DNA of 50,885 nt from an uncultured Spirochaetaceae bacterium (GCA_902792795.1 CADBBB010000003.1:1-50885); one strand, 5' to 3'; positions 40,707-50,027 are shown, counted from the first letter of the stretch. The notes: generated by a model not told the origin, from the letters alone. Numbers and translations are program-made.

Positions 40707-41153
40707 ATGAACAAAAAAATAATCGCGGCGGCGGCGCTTTTATTAGTCGGCGCGCTTTTCTTTGCCGCGCCAGAGTCACAGGGGCAAAAACGTTCCGTCC
40801 AAATCACGATTACGAACATAACGACATCAAGCGGAACAATCGTCCTTAGCGCGCACGACAGCGAAGAAAGCTTTAAAAAGAAAAAGCCCGTCCAAACCGC
40901 CCGCGTCCCTGCTACCGTTCCGTCCGCAACAATAGAGCTTAGCCTTGAGCCCGGCGACTACGCTGTTTGCGTTTTCCACGACACCAACGGCGACGGCGAC
41001 TTAAACGCGGGCTTTATGGGAATCCCCAAAGAGCCCTTCGGCTTTTCAAACTACGACGGCAAAGGCCCTCCCGGAAATTTCAAAAAGCACAAAGTCGCCA
41101 TTCCCGCCGGAACAGAAGCGTTGGCGCTGGAGATTCCGTTGGTTAAGTTTTAG
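40707..41153 (+). CDS. DUF2141-family exported protein
   Basis: A 148-residue secreted protein with an N-terminal signal peptide (about 1-24, MNKKIIAAAALLLVGALFFA) and a beta-sandwich DUF2141 domain. The landmark is FHDTNGDGDLNAGFMGIPKE, followed by PFGFSNY; the Asp-rich DTNGDGDLN loop could bind calcium. The function is unknown. The 47-base gap after the EFR1 gene contains GCAAGACCATAAC, as in repeat E, and a GGGGCGCGGCCCC palindrome. AAGGAGA precedes the ATG. Confidence 0.88.
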   Translation: MNKKIIAAAALLLVGALFFAAPESQGQKRSVQITITNITTSSGTIVLSAHDSEESFKKKKPVQTARVPATVPSATIELSLEPGDYAVCVFHDTNGDGDLNAGFMGIPKEPFGFSNYDGKGPPGNFKKHKVAIPAGTEALALEIPLVKF

Positions 41154-41155
41154 AC

Positions 41156-41184
41156 TTAACGCGGGCGGCAAAAAGCGCTAGACT
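41156..41184 (+). promoter_or_regulatory. GluQRS promoter, predicted leaderless
   Basis: TTAACG (41156-41161, weak), 17 bases and TAGACT (41179-41184, preceded by GCGC). The -10 box ends six bases before the ATG at 41191, so the predicted start is at the start codon. Confidence 0.6.
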
Positions 41185-41190
41185 AAAGGC

Positions 41191-42168
41191 ATGACAAAAG
41201 GAAGGTTCGCTCCGTCGCCCAGCGGAAGAATGCACTTGGGAAATATTTACGCCGCGCTCATCTCTTGGCTGTCCGCAAAAAAAGACGGCGGCTCGTGGCT
41301 TTTGCGAATCGAAGACCTTGACCGCCAGCGCTGCAAGCGCGAGTACGCCGACCAACTGATGGACGACCTTTTGTGGCTAGGCCTAAAGTGGGATGAAGGC
41401 CCGACGCCAGCGGGGAACGCTTGCGGCGCGGAAAACGAATGCGCGGCCAAAAACGAAAGAGGCTCGGCGAGCCAATCATTTTTTCAATCCGAGCGCGACT
41501 CGATTTACCAAAAATATTTTAGCGCTCTGGAAGAGCGCGGCCTTGTCTACGACTGCTTTTGCCGGCGAGCGGACTTACTGGCCGCATCCGCTCCGCACGC
41601 AAATGACGGAACTCCAATTTACGCCGGAACTTGCCGCACCCTTACGCCCGACGGCCGCGAGCGTCTTTTAAAGGAACGCGCGCCCGCAAAAAGAATCCTT
41701 CTTCCCGACCGCGAATCACTTTTTATTGACGGCCACTACGGCCAGCAAAAATGCAACCTTGCGCGCGACTGCGGCGACTTTATCCTGCGCCGCGCCGACC
41801 ATAATTTTTCGTACCAACTTGCGGTGACCGTTGACGACGCGCTCATGGGCGTGACGCAAGTTGCGCGCGGCCGCGACCTGCTCGCCTCGACCCACCAGCA
41901 ATTGTTTTTGTACGACGCGCTCGGACTTGCCGCGCCGCAGTTCTATCACTTTCCGCTATTGGTTGACAAGGAAGGCCGCCGCCTTTCAAAGCGCGACAAG
42001 GACATAGACATGGACTATTTGCGCGCAAACTTCACGCCGCAAAAAATCATCGGAAAGCTCATGCGCCTTTGCGGCTTTTTAAAGCGCGACGAGCAGCTGA
42101 ACCTTTCCGACGCTCTGGAACTTTTTGATTGGGAACGGCTTCCAAAGAGGGACATTGCGGTGGAATAA
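41191..42168 (+). CDS. gluQ: Glutamyl-Q tRNA(Asp) synthetase
   Basis: A 325-residue truncated class-I synthetase resembling the catalytic half of GluRS. It attaches glutamate to queuosine in the anticodon of tRNA-Asp. The HIGH-like motif is FAPSPSGRMHLGN (6-18), the zinc site is YDCFCRRADL, then YAGTCR, and the KMSKS-like motif is RRLSKRDKDIDMD. The anticodon-binding domain of GluRS is missing, as expected. An acidic insertion (about 73-95) is unusual. The presence of queD elsewhere in the window is consistent with queuosine use. Confidence 0.9.
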   Translation: MTKGRFAPSPSGRMHLGNIYAALISWLSAKKDGGSWLLRIEDLDRQRCKREYADQLMDDLLWLGLKWDEGPTPAGNACGAENECAAKNERGSASQSFFQSERDSIYQKYFSALEERGLVYDCFCRRADLLAASAPHANDGTPIYAGTCRTLTPDGRERLLKERAPAKRILLPDRESLFIDGHYGQQKCNLARDCGDFILRRADHNFSYQLAVTVDDALMGVTQVARGRDLLASTHQQLFLYDALGLAAPQFYHFPLLVDKEGRRLSKRDKDIDMDYLRANFTPQKIIGKLMRLCGFLKRDEQLNLSDALELFDWERLPKRDIAVE

Positions 42169-42213
42169 AACTTCCTGCGCAATAATGCCTATCGGGCTGA
42201 ATTCTTTTAGTCG

Positions 42214-42423
42214 TTACAAATCCAAAAGCAGCTGAATGTTTTCATCGCATTGCCGCATAAATTCATCGGAGAGTTCGCAAATTTTTTCAGACAAGCGAGC
42301 TTTGGTTGAATTCGTCATTTTGAACGACAATAGATAGCCGTCGCCAACGCGCAAACGCCCGCGACCGCCAAAGAGAATGTTCGTAATGTCTTGCCCATGC
42401 GTGTGTGTTTCAACTATGCTTCC
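42214..42423 (-). pseudogene. Gene remnant upstream-truncated by a stop
   Basis: A 69-codon open stretch with natural-looking protein sequence (ETHTHGQDITNILFGGRGRL, then GDGYLLSFKMTNSTKARLSE and a helical tail ending IQLLLDL). It has no ATG before its middle and is cut off upstream by an in-frame TAA. It is therefore either the tail of a broken gene or starts at an internal ATG (FKMTNS). I do not recognise the family. Confidence 0.5.
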
Positions 42424-42455
42424 TTATGCGATTTGCGCGAGGGGGTCGGCGACGC

Positions 42456-42518
42456 TCAGTCCACAAAATAGGCCACGACTTTGTAATCATCCTGCGGAAT
42501 CACTTGAACAACTTCCAT
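42456..42518 (-). pseudogene. Truncated DUF2442-like gene start
   Basis: A GAGGAGG ribosome-binding site precedes an ATG opening a frame of only 20 codons, MEVVQVIPQDDYKVVAYFVD, then a stop. The residues resemble the N-terminus of DUF2442 proteins (about 80 residues), which are usually the partner of DUF4160 proteins. The remainder of the domain is not found in any frame nearby. Confidence 0.55.
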
Positions 42519-42546
42519 CGCGTCCTCCTCGTCTATCTATCCAAAT

Positions 42547-42822
42547 TCACTCATAGAACTTAAGATCTTCCTGATGATAAGTTCTCCAAAAATTTATAAA
42601 GTCATAATAATAATTCTGCATGGCGGAAAAAATTCTAGACAAATCCTTTTCTGGAATTTTTCCCTTGTTATGAGCCAATTTGAACGAACCATTTGACAAA
42701 GCCCAAATTTTTGTATCATTTTCATCTGGATCGCCTTTGGTCACATGAAAATGAATTGGCTCGTTTTTTTCATTCGACCAAAAGTAAACTTTGTATCCAT
42801 TCGTTCTAAGGTATACTGGCAT
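42547..42822 (-). CDS. DUF4160-domain protein
   Basis: A 91-residue protein with the DUF4160 pattern: VYLRTNGYKVYFWSNEKNEP, then IHFHVTKGD and a C-terminal helix. Such genes are usually paired with DUF2442 genes in small two-gene units proposed, but not proven, to be toxin-antitoxin-like. Here the DUF2442 gene downstream is truncated. The start overlaps the previous stop by one base. The sequence is AT-richer than the surroundings. Confidence 0.8.
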   Translation of the reverse strand: MPVYLRTNGYKVYFWSNEKNEPIHFHVTKGDPDENDTKIWALSNGSFKLAHNKGKIPEKDLSRIFSAMQNYYYDFINFWRTYHQEDLKFYE

Positions 42823-43049
42823 TACGCTGTCTCCAATGCATCCAAATTTCTAAACGCAGTTATGCCGGAATAAATCTGCTTGAGATATCCTTTAAAATAC
42901 TCGTCGCGCTCCTTGGTGAAATTTGAATGAATGACTTCACCGTTATTCTTTAACAAAATTGATTCCGCTGTTTTGCAATCTTCAAAGCATACGTCGGAAT
43001 CTGTGTATGTAATCATGATTCCGTCTTTTTCACAAAATTCTCTGCGCAT
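42822..43049 (-). CDS. Small protein upstream of the DUF4160 gene
   Basis: A 75-residue acidic protein that I do not recognise. GGAGG lies nine bases before the ATG at 43047-43049; a second Met at residue 12 is a possible alternative. Its stop overlaps the DUF4160 start, so the two are translationally coupled and likely act together. Size and coupling fit an antitoxin-like or accessory role, but that is inference only. Confidence 0.68.
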   Translation of the reverse strand: MRREFCEKDGIMITYTDSDVCFEDCKTAESILLKNNGEVIHSNFTKERDEYFKGYLKQIYSGITAFRNLDALETA

Positions 43050-43102
43050 ATCAAATTCCTCCTTTCTTCCATATTCTATTACTCATTTGCCGGACTCCCC
43101 CC

Positions 43103-46100
43103 TTACGGCCCGACGTAATCCTCCACCGTCCAGCCGGATGGTATGCCTGAGATTAAAGCACCCCAGCCGCTCATGCCCGCCGCCTTTGTAAACGTACCGG
43201 TGGCGGCTACGCCCCTAAGCCAACCGTATATACAATCGCTGGCGCTGATGTCCGTGGCAAGGCAAGTGACGCTGTTAAGGTTTGTACAACCGTAAAACAT
43301 TGCATAATAACATTCATTTGCCAGTGTTGTAGCAGGAAGCTCAGGCGCGCTTGTCAGGCTTGCGCAGTCATAGAACATACTTCTGTAGCAACCCTCCGCG
43401 AGCGTTGTGGCGGGAAGAGCGGGCGCGCTTGTCAGGCTTGTACAGCCAAAGAACATATACCCATAGCAACTCTCCGCTAGCGTCGTGGCGGGAAGAGCGG
43501 GCGCGCTTGTCAAGCTTGTACACCCCCTGAACATACAGTTGTAGCAATGATTCGCTAGCGTCGTGGCGGGAAGAGCGGGCGCGCTTGTCAGGCTTGCGCA
43601 GCCTTCGAACATGCTGTAATAGCAATTACCCGCGAGCGTTGTGGCCGGCAATAGCAAGTCGGCGCCACTTTTGTTTTTTATATGGGTGTTTTCCTTAAAA
43701 AGATTGCAGAATGTATAAGTCTCCGTGAGCGTTGTTTCGCTTTCAAAGCCCGCGCTCTTTATAAGGCTCATTATGTTTCCATATACATAACAGTCTTTGT
43801 TACAAGAGATGTTGCTGTAATTTGACGTGCCTGTGGCATACGCCTCGTTATTGCCATAGAACTGAACCTTGTCGCCGACGGCGGAAAGGTTTATGATTAG
43901 TGACGCGTTGCGTGCGATTATTTGCGCGGCGCCGCCGTTGACCCTGTAGATGACGGGTCCATCCGATTTATTTTTAAACGTCACTGACGCACCGTCGGCT
44001 GCCGCTTCTAGGGTGAGCGGCGTTGCAGTTGTGTTTTCGCTTCCAACTACCTCATCCACAACCACCCAACCGGTGGGAATGCCGTGCTCGCTGTTGTGCG
44101 GCCAGTCTGCCATACTGGCCGCCTTGGTGAATGTGCCGGTTGCGGCAACGCCATCAAGCCAGCCATAAGTATATATGTGGCTTCCATTGCGAATATATGT
44201 GGCAAGACAAGTGACGCTGTTAAGGTTTGAACAGCCATCGAACATTTTACGGTAACTCCATTCCTCCAATGTTGGAGCGGGAAGTTCTGGCGCTGTTGTA
44301 AGGCTTGTACAATCTCGGAACATGCCCTCATAACAAGATTCTGCCAACGTTGTTGCAGGAAGCGCGGGCGCTGTTGCAAGGCTTGTACATCCTTTGAACA
44401 TTGAACTATAACAAGATTCTGCCAACGTTGTTGCAGGAAGCGCGGGCGCAGTTGCAAGGCCGGCACAGTCATAGAACATAACATAGTAACAACGATCCAC
44501 AAGCGTCATAGCAGGCAGTTCTGGCGCGCTTGTCAAACTTGTACAACCATAGAACAAGCCTGTGTAACAACCATCAGAAAGCGTCGTAGCGGGCAAAGAC
44601 AAAGGAATTCCAGCCTTATTTTTTATGTGGGTGTTGCCCATAAAGAGACCCGTTAAAGCGCAAGGCGACGCAAAACTCATGGCGCTTGCAAAGCCTGCGC
44701 TGTCCACAAGGCTCATTATGTTTCCATATACATAGCAATCGGCTGTACAAGCGATATTTGACACCGTATAGTTCTCTACATTATAGTTACCAGAGCCATC
44801 ATGCTCCGCGTAATATGTATTGTCTCCAAAGAACTGGACCTTGTCGCCGACGGCATTAAGCGTTATGGCCTCAGACGCGCCGCTTGCAATTGTTTGCTCC
44901 GTTCCGCCGTTGACCCTGTAGGTGACGGGGCCTGCCGCCTTGTTGTCAAATGTCACCACCGCGCCGGCTTGGGCCGCTTCCAAAGTCAGCGGCGTGTATT
45001 TGCCGCCGGCTCCAAAGGGCAAGGTGGTGTCGTAGGTTACGCCGCCAACAACGGCCTTGCAGTAAAGCTCGTATTGGCCTTCGGCCAAGTATGTTGCGGC
45101 CACTTCTTGCGCGGCGGCGGAATAAACGGGCGTTCCGTATTGCAAAATCTTTATTTGCGCGGATGTCGGCGTTACGTATATCGGAGTTCCGCTGGAGTTG
45201 TCTATCACGTTAAAGCGCGCCTTTTCGCCCGACGCGCTTGGCGTGGCAATTTCAAACGAAATGCCGCCGCCAATGTCAACGGTGATTCCGCCGGCGATTG
45301 ACTTGTCAACCAATTTTCCGCAATGCGGCGAGGCCGAGCCGTCGTATTCCAGGCTTAGCGCAGTTCCGCTTGTGACAAAGCAGTTGACTTGCTCTTCTTT
45401 AATGTCGTATCCGCCGTAGCCTTGGACAACAGCGTCTCCGGCTTGGAACTGTTTATCCGCGCCGGTTCTTTCTTCCACCGTCACAGGAATCTTTGGGGCG
45501 CCGCTTGCAAGTTCAAAGTAAGAATTAACGTATACCGGGTTGGCTGGATAAGCCGAGCTTCCGCCCGTCAAATAAATTCCGCTGGAAATGTCGCACTCGT
45601 TGTTCAAAATCAATGTGGCGCCGTTGTCGTTAAAAATGCCCGCGCCATGTCGGGACGTCGAGCAGCCTGTGATCTTGGCTTGGCGCAAGCTTACGGTTCC
45701 CGCGTTGGAAATTCCGCCGCCGTCACAATCCTCGCTGTCAGCGTGGCAGCCTTGCATCACAAGTCCGTCGACAGAAAGGTTCGCGCCGCCATTGACAAAA
45801 ATTCCGCCGCCGCTTGCGTCGGTTACTGAACAATCCTTTACGGTAAGGTTTTGGGCCGTGACCTTGGCGCCGCCGCCCAACCACAAACCGCAATCAGAGC
45901 AGTCGGTTATCGCGACATTCTCCAATTCAACCGGCACGACGCTTGAAGCGACATAAACGCAGCCCCAATTTGAGAAGGCAATGTTGCTTACAGTCGCGGC
46001 CGCCTCAATGTGAATGTTAATCGAACTTGTTCCAGTAATTGTCTTTTTTGTCGTGTCCGCGCTCTTTATCGTAAGGCCGGGACATCCGGCCGGAGTCGTA

Positions 46101-49100
46101 AGACCTTCCGTTTCCGTCGTGCCGTTCTTAACAATAATCGCGCAATTGGGCGCGGTCACTTTTGTAAGAGCTTTGGCCACTGTCTTGCACGGAGAGGTTT
46201 TTGAACCTGTTCCTTCCGAGGTTGCAGTTCCGTCAACATAAATTGTGGCTGTGGACAAAACGCCTTTTTTGGTGGAATCGTTGTAGCCGATTGTCCAATC
46301 TTCGTCAGAGTCAGGCGTCACCGCAAATTTTGAAAGCTCGCTTTTGACGAGCGCGCCGGCGCTGGTTCCAGTTCCTGTGTCAACAAGAACCGCAGTTCCC
46401 GGAGCGTAGGTCTCCGGCGTGATTGTGGCCACGGGCGTTGGCGTGGCGCTCAAAGTTGAGCCGATTGTTATTGCCTTGCCGTTTTTAAGCCAGACATCGT
46501 TTCTGCCGGGGCCTGTCGTTCCGCTTGCGTCGCCCGCGGGAATATATGTCGCGCCGCTTACGGTAAACGCATCGTAATACTGCGCGTAAATCGCTCCGCC
46601 ATACCCATCGTCATCATACTTGGTAATGCAATTTTTTTCCAAAGTCGCGTCCGCAAGCGCGACCGTAACCGTAGACGCGTTCGTGTTTCCGATGGAAATC
46701 GCTCCGCCGTACCAGCCCACGATATTTTGGGAAAGGGCTGTCTTGCTTATTTGAACTTCGCCAGCGTCTCCGGTACATATCGCTCCGCCAAAATAAGGCG
46801 CGCAGTTTTTGTCAATGTTTCCTTTGTAGCAATACAATTTGTTGGCGCTGTCGTCGCTCATGCTAACGCCGCCGCCGCCGCCAGAAGCAAAGTTGTAGTA
46901 GATTCCGCCTTCAAAGTCATCGTCTTTGGCCGTGGCGCTTGTGTAGCCGATGTAAGCCTCGCCTTTGTCAATCGCGATCGCGCCGCCGTTGGCCGCTTTG
47001 TTTGAATAGTGGTTTTCGTCGGCGTGTGAATCCGCGTCTTTGTCGCCGATAATCGCGCCGCCGCTCATGAACAATTTTGCGCCGCCGGTCAAATACACGC
47101 CGCCGCCGTCGCTTGCCGCCGCGTTGCCCGCGATTGTTCCGCCCTGCAAGCTGAGCGTTCCTTCGTTGTAAATGCCGCCGCCGTTGTCTGCGCAAGCGTT
47201 GTAGGAAATGTCGCAGTCCGGCAAAACGGTCGCTGTGGCCGACTTGTTGTAAAAGCCTCCGCCAGACGAGCCGCAATAATTTTTTAGGACGCTAAAGCCG
47301 CTTGTTGTAGAAAGAGTCGCGTTTTCGTCAATATAAAGGCCGGCTCCGCTACCGTAAGTTTCGCAATAGTTTCCGCAATCGGAAATTCCTGTGGCCGGAG
47401 CGGACGCGCCTGTCACTCCTATGACGCAGCCGTCAAGGACAACCGAGCCTACGGCAGAAGCCCAGCCGCCGACATAAAGTCCGCCGCCACTTTGTCTGGA
47501 GTGGTTGTAATTGATTTGACCGCCGTTTATTGCAAGCGTTCCAGCGTTGCAGTAAATAGCTCCTCCGCAACCGTCCACGGCGACATTGCCAATGATTTTT
47601 GTGTCGGTAAGAGTGGCCTTTCCAAATTTATTTATGTAAATTCCGCCGCCGCCGCCAGTGGCCTTGTTGGAGCAGTCTGATTCCGAAGCGCAAGAAGTCC
47701 GCGACGCGTCTCCAAGCGCGCACCGTGTAAGCGTAACTTCCGCAAGGCCGCTTTCGCTGTCGTCGCGAACATAAACCGCGCCGCCGGATTTCGCCGAGCA
47801 ACCGCTTATCGAGCAGTCGGTCAAAATTGCCTTGGCGCTTCGCTTTACGCAGATTCCGCCGCCGCCGCCGCCGTCCGAAGCGTAAATCATCGTCGGGTCA
47901 ACGCGCGCCTTTCCGTTTGTAATCGAGCAATTCTTTAGCGTTGTCTGGCCGCCGGTAATGTCAAAGCCGTGGATTTTGTTCAAGTTTATGTAAGAGAAGG
48001 AAACGTCGTCCGCGCTGGCCGTGATTCCGTGCGTAAGGGCGCCGTCGATTTTGTAGTAGGCGCTTGTTCTTGTTCCGACGATGGAAATTTTCTTTGAGCT
48101 TGAAAGCGCCAGGCTTTCCGTAAGGCTTGTGTCGGCTTGAACGAAAATTTTAAAGCCGTCGGGAACGTCCGCCGCAGTGAGCATGGAAGCGTTTATGATT
48201 TCAAGCGCGCGCTCGACGTGCTCCACCGGGTCAAACTGAGTTCCGTTGTTGGAATCGCTCGCGGCGGTTCCAGAGCCGATGCCTGTTCCGCCAACGTAGA
48301 CGACAGACTGCTGGTATTTTTTTATCACGTCCGAGCTTACGTTGACCGCGCCCGCGTTTATGTAAGGCGCCACGCCGTCTATTTTGTTTGTCGTTATGTT
48401 TGAATAAATTTGAACGGCTTGGTCCATGCGCATAAGAACAGAACTGTCCGCCGCCAAAAATTCCACCACAAGCGTGTAGTCGCCGGGAGCCAGCGCGCCG
48501 AGCGCCGGCTTTATGCTTGAGTCAAGCGTAAAGGAGCTTGCGGGCGCGGGATCGACATCGCCGCTTGCAACAACTGTTCCGCCGGAATTTGAAAGCGTGT
48601 AAGAGATTTTTTTTACGCTTGTGTCGTAAGCCATCGTAAGGCTAAACGCGCCGGGCTTTCCTGAGATTTGCGCGTAGCCCAGCGCGAAGTTCATGTTCAC
48701 GATTGGGCTTGAGTCGTCCAGCGTTATCGGCGCGGCCGCCGTTTGGGTCATGATTATGTTGGAGCTTGTGTCCTTTGCGTCGGCGCGCAGGGTCCACGTT
48801 CCGTATTCAAGGCCCATGCTAAAGCTTGTGGTCGCCGTGTCAACGGTTATCGGGCTTGATTCGGGAACAACGGTTCCGTCGGCCTTTGTTCCCCAAGCGC
48901 TTACGGTGTAGCTGACTATTCCGCCAGTGACGTCCACCACGGTTGGAACCACGCTTCTGGAAATCGCCGGCTGTTCCTCTTTTTGCTGGATTGTTCCGCT
49001 GACGCTTCCCATTTTTAAGGGAACGGAAGCGCGCCCCGTTCCGCCAGGCTGAACCGCAGTAAAAGCCGCCGGATTTTCAACGTCCCCGCCCATATTGCTG

Positions 49101-49222
49101 CAAGAAAAAATTCCGCCCGCAAACACAAGACAGGCCGCCAAAACCGCCGCCAACCGCGCGGTCCGCCCCGCCGCAACCGAGAACGCCTTTAATGTCGGAA
49201 CAAATCCTAGCCTATTACGCAC
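43103..49222 (-). CDS. Giant surface lipoprotein: beta-helix repeats plus BspA-like LRRs
   Basis: A 2,039-residue exported protein. The N-terminus is basic then hydrophobic, with a likely lipobox Cys in FAGGIFSCSN (about residue 41). Residues about 90-280 are beta-sandwich-like. A Gly-rich right-handed beta-helix (about 380-850) contains many GGGIY/GGAI turns, as in chlamydial Pmp-type proteins, and a shorter one spans about 1010-1215. Two copies of a module follow: a domain beginning PLTLEAA, then five 26-residue LRR units (consensus SCY..MF.GCTSLTSAPALP) and a closing GVAATGTFTKAA segment. It probably acts as an adhesin or host-glycan binder. The start is GTG with no ribosome-binding site; TATAGT lies five bases upstream. 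Confidence 0.85.
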   Translation of the reverse strand: MRNRLGFVPTLKAFSVAAGRTARLAAVLAACLVFAGGIFSCSNMGGDVENPAAFTAVQPGGTGRASVPLKMGSVSGTIQQKEEQPAISRSVVPTVVDVTGGIVSYTVSAWGTKADGTVVPESSPITVDTATTSFSMGLEYGTWTLRADAKDTSSNIIMTQTAAAPITLDDSSPIVNMNFALGYAQISGKPGAFSLTMAYDTSVKKISYTLSNSGGTVVASGDVDPAPASSFTLDSSIKPALGALAPGDYTLVVEFLAADSSVLMRMDQAVQIYSNITTNKIDGVAPYINAGAVNVSSDVIKKYQQSVVYVGGTGIGSGTAASDSNNGTQFDPVEHVERALEIINASMLTAADVPDGFKIFVQADTSLTESLALSSSKKISIVGTRTSAYYKIDGALTHGITASADDVSFSYINLNKIHGFDITGGQTTLKNCSITNGKARVDPTMIYASDGGGGGGICVKRSAKAILTDCSISGCSAKSGGAVYVRDDSESGLAEVTLTRCALGDASRTSCASESDCSNKATGGGGGIYINKFGKATLTDTKIIGNVAVDGCGGAIYCNAGTLAINGGQINYNHSRQSGGGLYVGGWASAVGSVVLDGCVIGVTGASAPATGISDCGNYCETYGSGAGLYIDENATLSTTSGFSVLKNYCGSSGGGFYNKSATATVLPDCDISYNACADNGGGIYNEGTLSLQGGTIAGNAAASDGGGVYLTGGAKLFMSGGAIIGDKDADSHADENHYSNKAANGGAIAIDKGEAYIGYTSATAKDDDFEGGIYYNFASGGGGGVSMSDDSANKLYCYKGNIDKNCAPYFGGAICTGDAGEVQISKTALSQNIVGWYGGAISIGNTNASTVTVALADATLEKNCITKYDDDGYGGAIYAQYYDAFTVSGATYIPAGDASGTTGPGRNDVWLKNGKAITIGSTLSATPTPVATITPETYAPGTAVLVDTGTGTSAGALVKSELSKFAVTPDSDEDWTIGYNDSTKKGVLSTATIYVDGTATSEGTGSKTSPCKTVAKALTKVTAPNCAIIVKNGTTETEGLTTPAGCPGLTIKSADTTKKTITGTSSINIHIEAAATVSNIAFSNWGCVYVASSVVPVELENVAITDCSDCGLWLGGGAKVTAQNLTVKDCSVTDASGGGIFVNGGANLSVDGLVMQGCHADSEDCDGGGISNAGTVSLRQAKITGCSTSRHGAGIFNDNGATLILNNECDISSGIYLTGGSSAYPANPVYVNSYFELASGAPKIPVTVEERTGADKQFQAGDAVVQGYGGYDIKEEQVNCFVTSGTALSLEYDGSASPHCGKLVDKSIAGGITVDIGGGISFEIATPSASGEKARFNVIDNSSGTPIYVTPTSAQIKILQYGTPVYSAAAQEVAATYLAEGQYELYCKAVVGGVTYDTTLPFGAGGKYTPLTLEAAQAGAVVTFDNKAAGPVTYRVNGGTEQTIASGASEAITLNAVGDKVQFFGDNTYYAEHDGSGNYNVENYTVSNIACTADCYVYGNIMSLVDSAGFASAMSFASPCALTGLFMGNTHIKNKAGIPLSLPATTLSDGCYTGLFYGCTSLTSAPELPAMTLVDRCYYVMFYDCAGLATAPALPATTLAESCYSSMFKGCTSLATAPALPATTLAESCYEGMFRDCTSLTTAPELPAPTLEEWSYRKMFDGCSNLNSVTCLATYIRNGSHIYTYGWLDGVAATGTFTKAASMADWPHNSEHGIPTGWVVVDEVVGSENTTATPLTLEAAADGASVTFKNKSDGPVIYRVNGGAAQIIARNASLIINLSAVGDKVQFYGNNEAYATGTSNYSNISCNKDCYVYGNIMSLIKSAGFESETTLTETYTFCNLFKENTHIKNKSGADLLLPATTLAGNCYYSMFEGCASLTSAPALPATTLANHCYNCMFRGCTSLTSAPALPATTLAESCYGYMFFGCTSLTSAPALPATTLAEGCYRSMFYDCASLTSAPELPATTLANECYYAMFYGCTNLNSVTCLATDISASDCIYGWLRGVAATGTFTKAAGMSGWGALISGIPSGWTVEDYVGP
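43270..43680 (-). repeat. LRR array 2: five 78-bp tandem units
   Basis: Within the giant gene, 26-codon units repeat almost exactly (GTCGTGGCGGGAAGAGCGGG and its surroundings recur). The similar DNA invites slippage or recombination and change in repeat number. Confidence 0.85.
44215..44640 (-). repeat. LRR array 1: five 78-bp tandem units
   Basis: The first LRR block, more diverged between units than array 2 but with two adjacent near-identical units (TLAESCY). The flanking module sequence is also shared with array 2. Confidence 0.82.
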
Positions 49223-49301
49223 TTCTTACTATAATATCATTATCGGCGCAATTTGGCTAGTGTTTTATGTCTTTTAACGGGAGGGGGAGACTTCCTCCTC
49301 C

Positions 49302-50012
49302 CTACTTCTCCTTGCTCCTTAAGATCGCGCAAACCTTAACTGCGGCAAAGAAATCGTCTTCAGAAATTCCAAGAGCCTCAACGTCCGGCCAGACAGAGGC
49401 TTTGTAAAAGTCCACGGCCTCTTTTGCAAACTCTTCAAAAATCACGTAGGTGCGGGCGTAGTCAAAAACAGGCGGGGCAAGGCGCGCGTTCATCCAGTCG
49501 ATGATTGTAAAATCGATTTTGTCGGCGACAAGGTCGGCGCCGTCAGGAATCATGACGTTCAAAAAGTGCATGTCCAAATGGCAGACGACGCTTTTGTATT
49601 TTTTGCAAAGGCGCTCGATTGTCGGAAGAGCTTCCGATTTTTCTTTGTCATTGAGCGCAAGGCTTGCGGCATCAATTAGCGGCGGAATGTCCGTTCCCCC
49701 GGCGTTAGCGGCGTGAACAAAACGAAAGGCCCGCGCAAGGAGAGCGAAGCCCTGTTCCGGATTTTTTAGAACGGACTTTTCCAACTGGCCGCCTTTGACC
49801 AAATCCATTTTGATTATGTGGGGATCGTCGGTGTCGTAATACTTTACCGGGCAAAGGCCGGCCGCGTTAACGGCCCGCTGCTGGCGCTTTTCAAAAGCGA
49901 TCCATTCTGCGGGATACGAGGCTTTGTAAACTTTGTAAGCGAATCCCTGATACAAAAAGACTTCCGCTTGGGCGCCTTTTCCTATCAGTTTTTGACTGCC
50001 GTCAAAAGTCAT
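49302..50012 (-). CDS. APH-like small-molecule kinase
   Basis: A 236-residue protein with a protein-kinase-like fold of the aminoglycoside/choline phosphotransferase type. A Gly-rich loop KLIGKGAQAEVFLYQG opens the domain, a lysine lies in FAYKVYK, the catalytic loop is CHLDMHFLNVMI (Brenner-like H-x-D-x4-N), and the metal Asp is in FTIIDWMNARLAPP. No resistance phenotype can be inferred; many such proteins phosphorylate sugars or lipids. It follows the SulP gene by 15 bases and is probably co-transcribed. Confidence 0.83.
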   Translation of the reverse strand: MTFDGSQKLIGKGAQAEVFLYQGFAYKVYKASYPAEWIAFEKRQQRAVNAAGLCPVKYYDTDDPHIIKMDLVKGGQLEKSVLKNPEQGFALLARAFRFVHAANAGGTDIPPLIDAASLALNDKEKSEALPTIERLCKKYKSVVCHLDMHFLNVMIPDGADLVADKIDFTIIDWMNARLAPPVFDYARTYVIFEEFAKEAVDFYKASVWPDVEALGISEDDFFAAVKVCAILRSKEK

Positions 50013-50027
50013 TTTGCCCAGCCGTTC

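Noticed and set aside
42290-42395. Short frame with a signal-like peptide (starts MGKTLRTF) on the minus strand
   Set aside because: It is under 30 codons, lacks a proper ribosome-binding site, and lies in another frame of a better-supported gene remnant.
43270-44640. CRISPR-like array in the repeated region
   Set aside because: The repeats are in-frame 78-bp protein-coding LRR units without spacers, and no cas genes are in the window.
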